This document shows positions 61,752 to 64,000 of a DNA stretch of 64,000 bases, piece by piece. This stretch comes from CAIWHR01 sp963813415 (GTDB lineage: Bacteria; Pseudomonadota; Gammaproteobacteria; Burkholderiales; Casimicrobiaceae), in assembly GCA_963813415.1 (NCBI GenBank), contig CAWEYW010000003.1:404638-468637 (forward strand), read 5' to 3'. The position numbers and the translations under genes were made by a program. The notes beneath the pieces were generated by a model. That model was not told the DNA's origin. It ran no database searches and saw only the letters and a list, made by a program, of their open reading frames with translations. Each line of letters opens with the position of its first letter. Position 1 is the first letter of the stretch.

Positions 61752-63338
61752 TTACAGCTGGCTTTCGATCGGCAGCAGGGACATGGCTTCCACCTCGAGA
61801 TTGCGCAGGAACGATGCGCCCGGCTCGGTGGTGTAGTCCACCTTGTCGCCGTCCTCCTCGGTATGCCATATCAGCGTCGGCGAGCCGTCCGGCGCTTTGC
61901 CCAGCAGCACCTGGTAGGCATTGGCCGGCTGCGCGATGGCTTCGAATCGGCTCGCGACCTGCTGCGCGATGGCCGGGCTCTCGATGATCAGGCCGACCTC
62001 GGTATTCAGCCGGAACGATCGGTTGTCGAAGTTGGCCGATCCGATGAACGCGCGCGCGCGGTCGAACACGAATACCTTAGCGTGCAGCGCGAACACGTTG
62101 GACTCGTCGCCCTTGAGCGGAGCGCCGCGACGGGGGAGGGTAGGCTTGCCGAGCTCCGTGCGTACCTCGTACAGCTCGACCCCCATCTGCAGCAGCGGCA
62201 CGCGGAATTTGCGGTAGCCGGCGTGCACCGCGGGGACATCCGTGGATTCGAGGGAGTTCGTCAGGATGCGGATGCGGACGTTGCGCGCACGAAGATCGCG
62301 GAGGAGCTGCATCTGCGATTCGCTGGGTACGAGATACGGCGTCACCATCAGCAGCTCGCTTTTGGTGGTCCGCAGTGCGTCGAGGAGTCGCTCGCGCAGT
62401 AGCCGCCCGTCGACTTCTCCGTTCTCGACCTTCTCCTTCTGCGGGCTGTCGTAAAGAACCTCGGAGCCGGCCCAGATCAGCGGATCCTTGCCGCCGATGA
62501 TCATGGACAGGGGATTGCCGGCCGCGACCGAGCGCATGTATTCCGCGTCGGCCATCTTTTCGCGGTGTTCGCGCAGCTCCTGCCGGTACGCCTCGAGCGC
62601 TTCGGGTGTCGCCTTGTTACCAAGAGCGCTCACCGGGATGGACAGGCCGCTGTTCCAGTACGCGTCGAAGCTCGACGAAAGCCGCCGCACCGCGGGGCCG
62701 ACGACGAACACGTCGAAGTCGCCGAAATCGAAATCCTTGCTCATGGAAAAGTATTCGTCGCCCACGTTCCGGCCGCCGGCAATGCCGATGGTGTTGTCGA
62801 CCAGGAACAGCTTGTTGTGCATGCGGTAGGTCAGGCGATTCCAGTTGAGTGCGAATTCCGTCGCCCGAATCGGCGCGAACCCACCGCGGTACAGCGTCGG
62901 GTTGAACACGCGCACCTCCACGTTCGGGTGCGTCGCGATCATGGTGAGCTTTGCGTCCTTGCCGACGAGATTCAGGTCGTCGATGAGCACGCGAAGGCGC
63001 ACGCCGCGATCCGCAGCCTGCAGGAGCTCGTCGAGCAGCAGCTTGCCGGTGATGTCGTTATGGAAGATGAAGTACTGGACGTCGAGGGTGCGCTGCGCTT
63101 TGGCAGCCATTTCGGCGCGCAGGATGAAGCCGTCGGTGCCGGCAGGCAGGAGCCGGAAGCCGGACAAGCCGGCGTGTTCCGTCAGCCGCTGGGCGAACTC
63201 CTGGCCGAGCGACGTCGCAGCGGGATCGGCGAGCGCGGCGCTGTGGGTGCGCGGTACGTCCGCACCCGGGGGAACGGTCGCGCACCCGGTGACGATGGCA
63301 GCGACGAGCGCGATGAGCAGTGTGCGAAACGACATCAA
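61752..63338 (-). CDS. phospholipase D family lipoprotein (cardiolipin synthase C-like)
   Basis: A 528-residue PLD-superfamily protein with a lipoprotein signal (lipobox IVTGC, Cys19). Two full HKD motifs are present: HNKLFLVDNTIGIAGGRN near residue 174 and HAKVFVFDRARAFIGSANFD near 420. The overall pattern (VQYFIFHNDITG, LIDDLN, PTLYRGG) matches ClsC/YmdC-like cardiolipin synthases, which use PE and PG. E. coli ClsC requires a partner (YmdB) and is not a lipoprotein, so the exact role is uncertain. ATG 63338 is the start. It is convergent with the fdh operon, which ends in the terminator at 61694-61721. Confidence 0.88.
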   Translation of the reverse strand: MMSFRTLLIALVAAIVTGCATVPPGADVPRTHSAALADPAATSLGQEFAQRLTEHAGLSGFRLLPAGTDGFILRAEMAAKAQRTLDVQYFIFHNDITGKLLLDELLQAADRGVRLRVLIDDLNLVGKDAKLTMIATHPNVEVRVFNPTLYRGGFAPIRATEFALNWNRLTYRMHNKLFLVDNTIGIAGGRNVGDEYFSMSKDFDFGDFDVFVVGPAVRRLSSSFDAYWNSGLSIPVSALGNKATPEALEAYRQELREHREKMADAEYMRSVAAGNPLSMIIGGKDPLIWAGSEVLYDSPQKEKVENGEVDGRLLRERLLDALRTTKSELLMVTPYLVPSESQMQLLRDLRARNVRIRILTNSLESTDVPAVHAGYRKFRVPLLQMGVELYEVRTELGKPTLPRRGAPLKGDESNVFALHAKVFVFDRARAFIGSANFDNRSFRLNTEVGLIIESPAIAQQVASRFEAIAQPANAYQVLLGKAPDGSPTLIWHTEEDGDKVDYTTEPGASFLRNLEVEAMSLLPIESQL

Positions 63339-63470
63339 GAGACAGCCTCGGTAAGAATTGCCGTAAGAATTCCTGACAGCAGGTGTTATAGCGGCAACGG
63401 GACGCGCGGCACGTAAGACAAACCACGAACCGGCTGTAGGAGCGTTCAGCCCCCGGATGAACGGGCAGGC

Positions 63471-63499
63471 TTCGGTGGGGCGCAGCGCCCGGGTATAAT
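63471..63499 (+). promoter_or_regulatory. tRNA-Ser promoter
   Basis: TATAAT (63494-63499), a perfect -10, ends 10 bp before the tRNA. TTCGGT (63471-63476) at 17-bp spacing is a weak -35. Just upstream CGTTCA (63443-63448) and TGAACG (63458-63463) form a small inverted repeat. Confidence 0.65.
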
Positions 63500-63509
63500 T
63501 TCGGCCTCC

Positions 63510-63599
63510 GGAGAGATGGCCGAGTGGTCGAAGGCGCCTGACTCGAAATCAGGTATACGTTTACGCGTATCTAGGGTTCGAATCCCTATCTCTCCGCCA
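63510..63599 (+). tRNA. tRNA-Ser (anticodon CGA, reads UCG)
   Basis: A 90-nt class II tRNA including encoded CCA (63597-63599). Acceptor GGAGAGA pairs with TCTCTCC, discriminator G63596. The anticodon stem CCTGA/TCAGG encloses loop CTCGAAA with anticodon CGA at 63544-63546. A long variable arm (around 63554-63571) is typical of serine tRNAs, and the T-loop GGTTCGAATCC is standard. Confidence 0.97.
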
Positions 63600-64000
63600 G
63601 AATTCGCGGTGTTGAACTGGTAGTGCCCTACTAACACCGCGCTTGCCTCCGTGTCCGCAAAGCTCCGGCCGCCGCCCGTGCGTTCCAAAGGCGTCGCGCC
63701 GCATAGCTTGCAGCTAGATGCCGTGACCGCGCTCGTCGCGCAGCAACCGGCCTCCGGTGCGCGCTGGCCGTGAGGGGCGACCATCCCGCTGCAGTCGGCG
63801 GGTCGCGGAAACGGCAAGTAACAGCAGGGAAGTAACAGCAACTGGCAGCAAACGGGGAGGCTACGACTGCAGGCTCCCGTGTGCGTTGCCACGCGCGAGC
63901 CGAGTGGCCTGCGCGCGGTGATGCGACCTGCGGTCAGGCTTGTCAGTACGCCTGAGACGGCACCTGCGCGCCCGGCATCATGCCGGCCTGCCGCCGTCGC
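63600..64000. other. intergenic region after tRNA-Ser, with one inverted repeat
   Basis: No gene is recognised in these 401 bp up to the window edge. CGCGGTGTT (63605-63613) and AACACCGCG (63633-63641) form a perfect 9-bp stem that encloses a second small repeat TAGT-GCCCT-ACTA. This may help end or process the tRNA transcript, although no T-tract follows. The ORFs crossing the region are artefacts of the tRNA sequence. Confidence 0.5.

Noticed and set aside
63446..63892. Minus-strand ORF of 148 codons containing a GEIGIRTLDTRKRIPDFESG-like stretch
   Set aside because: This is the translated antisense of tRNA-Ser, a well-known false protein in databases.

Overview
The window is a dense, high-G+C bacterial chromosome segment. 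Gene content and order point to a betaproteobacterium, probably Burkholderiales-like: ilvB-ilvN-ilvC-psd-pssA-leuA order, divergent fur/bamE, a rubrerythrin / Fe-S protein / DUF3501 cassette, DUF3579, a Bug-type solute-binding protein and an FDH3-type formate dehydrogenase locus. The genus cannot be read from the sequence. No phage, insertion sequence, CRISPR array or rRNA is visible. There is one tRNA, tRNA-Ser(CGA), near the right end.

Region 1 (1-9.4 kb) holds branched-chain amino acid and phospholipid genes: the end of ilvB, then ilvN, ilvC, a small membrane protein, psd and pssA. A GT-C-like membrane protein follows on the other strand. Then come a leucine-rich leader peptide and two consecutive, dissimilar 2-isopropylmalate synthases. 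Region 2 (9.4-24 kb) holds malate synthase, the rubrerythrin / Fe-S / DUF3501 cassette, a GNAT enzyme, yajQ, a histone-H1-like repeat protein, argG, a periplasmic binding protein, argF, a nitronate monooxygenase-like enzyme, a TPR-GGDEF diguanylate cyclase, DUF3579 and rpsT. Region 3 (24-44 kb) is mostly housekeeping: GNAT, murJ, fur, bamE, dapB, an SDR, carA, a glutathione S-transferase-like gene, carB, greA, a DMT permease, yhbY, rlmE, ftsH, folP, glmM and relA. Region 4 (44-47.6 kb) holds an outer-membrane barrel protein, a DUF72 protein and a cardiolipin-synthase-like enzyme.

Region 5 (47.7-61.7 kb) is a complete formate oxidation module built around a divergent promoter region near 52.0 kb. 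Leftward runs moaA-fdhD-GFA-mobA-moeA (molybdenum cofactor and sulfur transfer to formate dehydrogenase). Rightward runs DUF3305-DUF3306-polyferredoxin-TorD-like chaperone-small Tat protein-fdhA-fdhB-small lipoprotein-fdhC-small exported protein, closed by a good terminator. Together they should make, mature and export a membrane-bound periplasmic Mo/W formate dehydrogenase that passes electrons to quinone. fdhA carries a single-base frameshift in this sequence. Region 6 (61.7-64 kb) holds a phospholipase-D-family lipoprotein, tRNA-Ser and about 400 bp with no gene recognised.

The observations most worth checking are the leuA leader peptide with five consecutive Leu codons, the tandem type-2/type-1 leuA pair, the fdhA frameshift, the 13-bp perfect hairpin in the carA leader, the inverted repeat around the carB start, and the uncharacterised electron-transfer accessory genes of the formate dehydrogenase locus.
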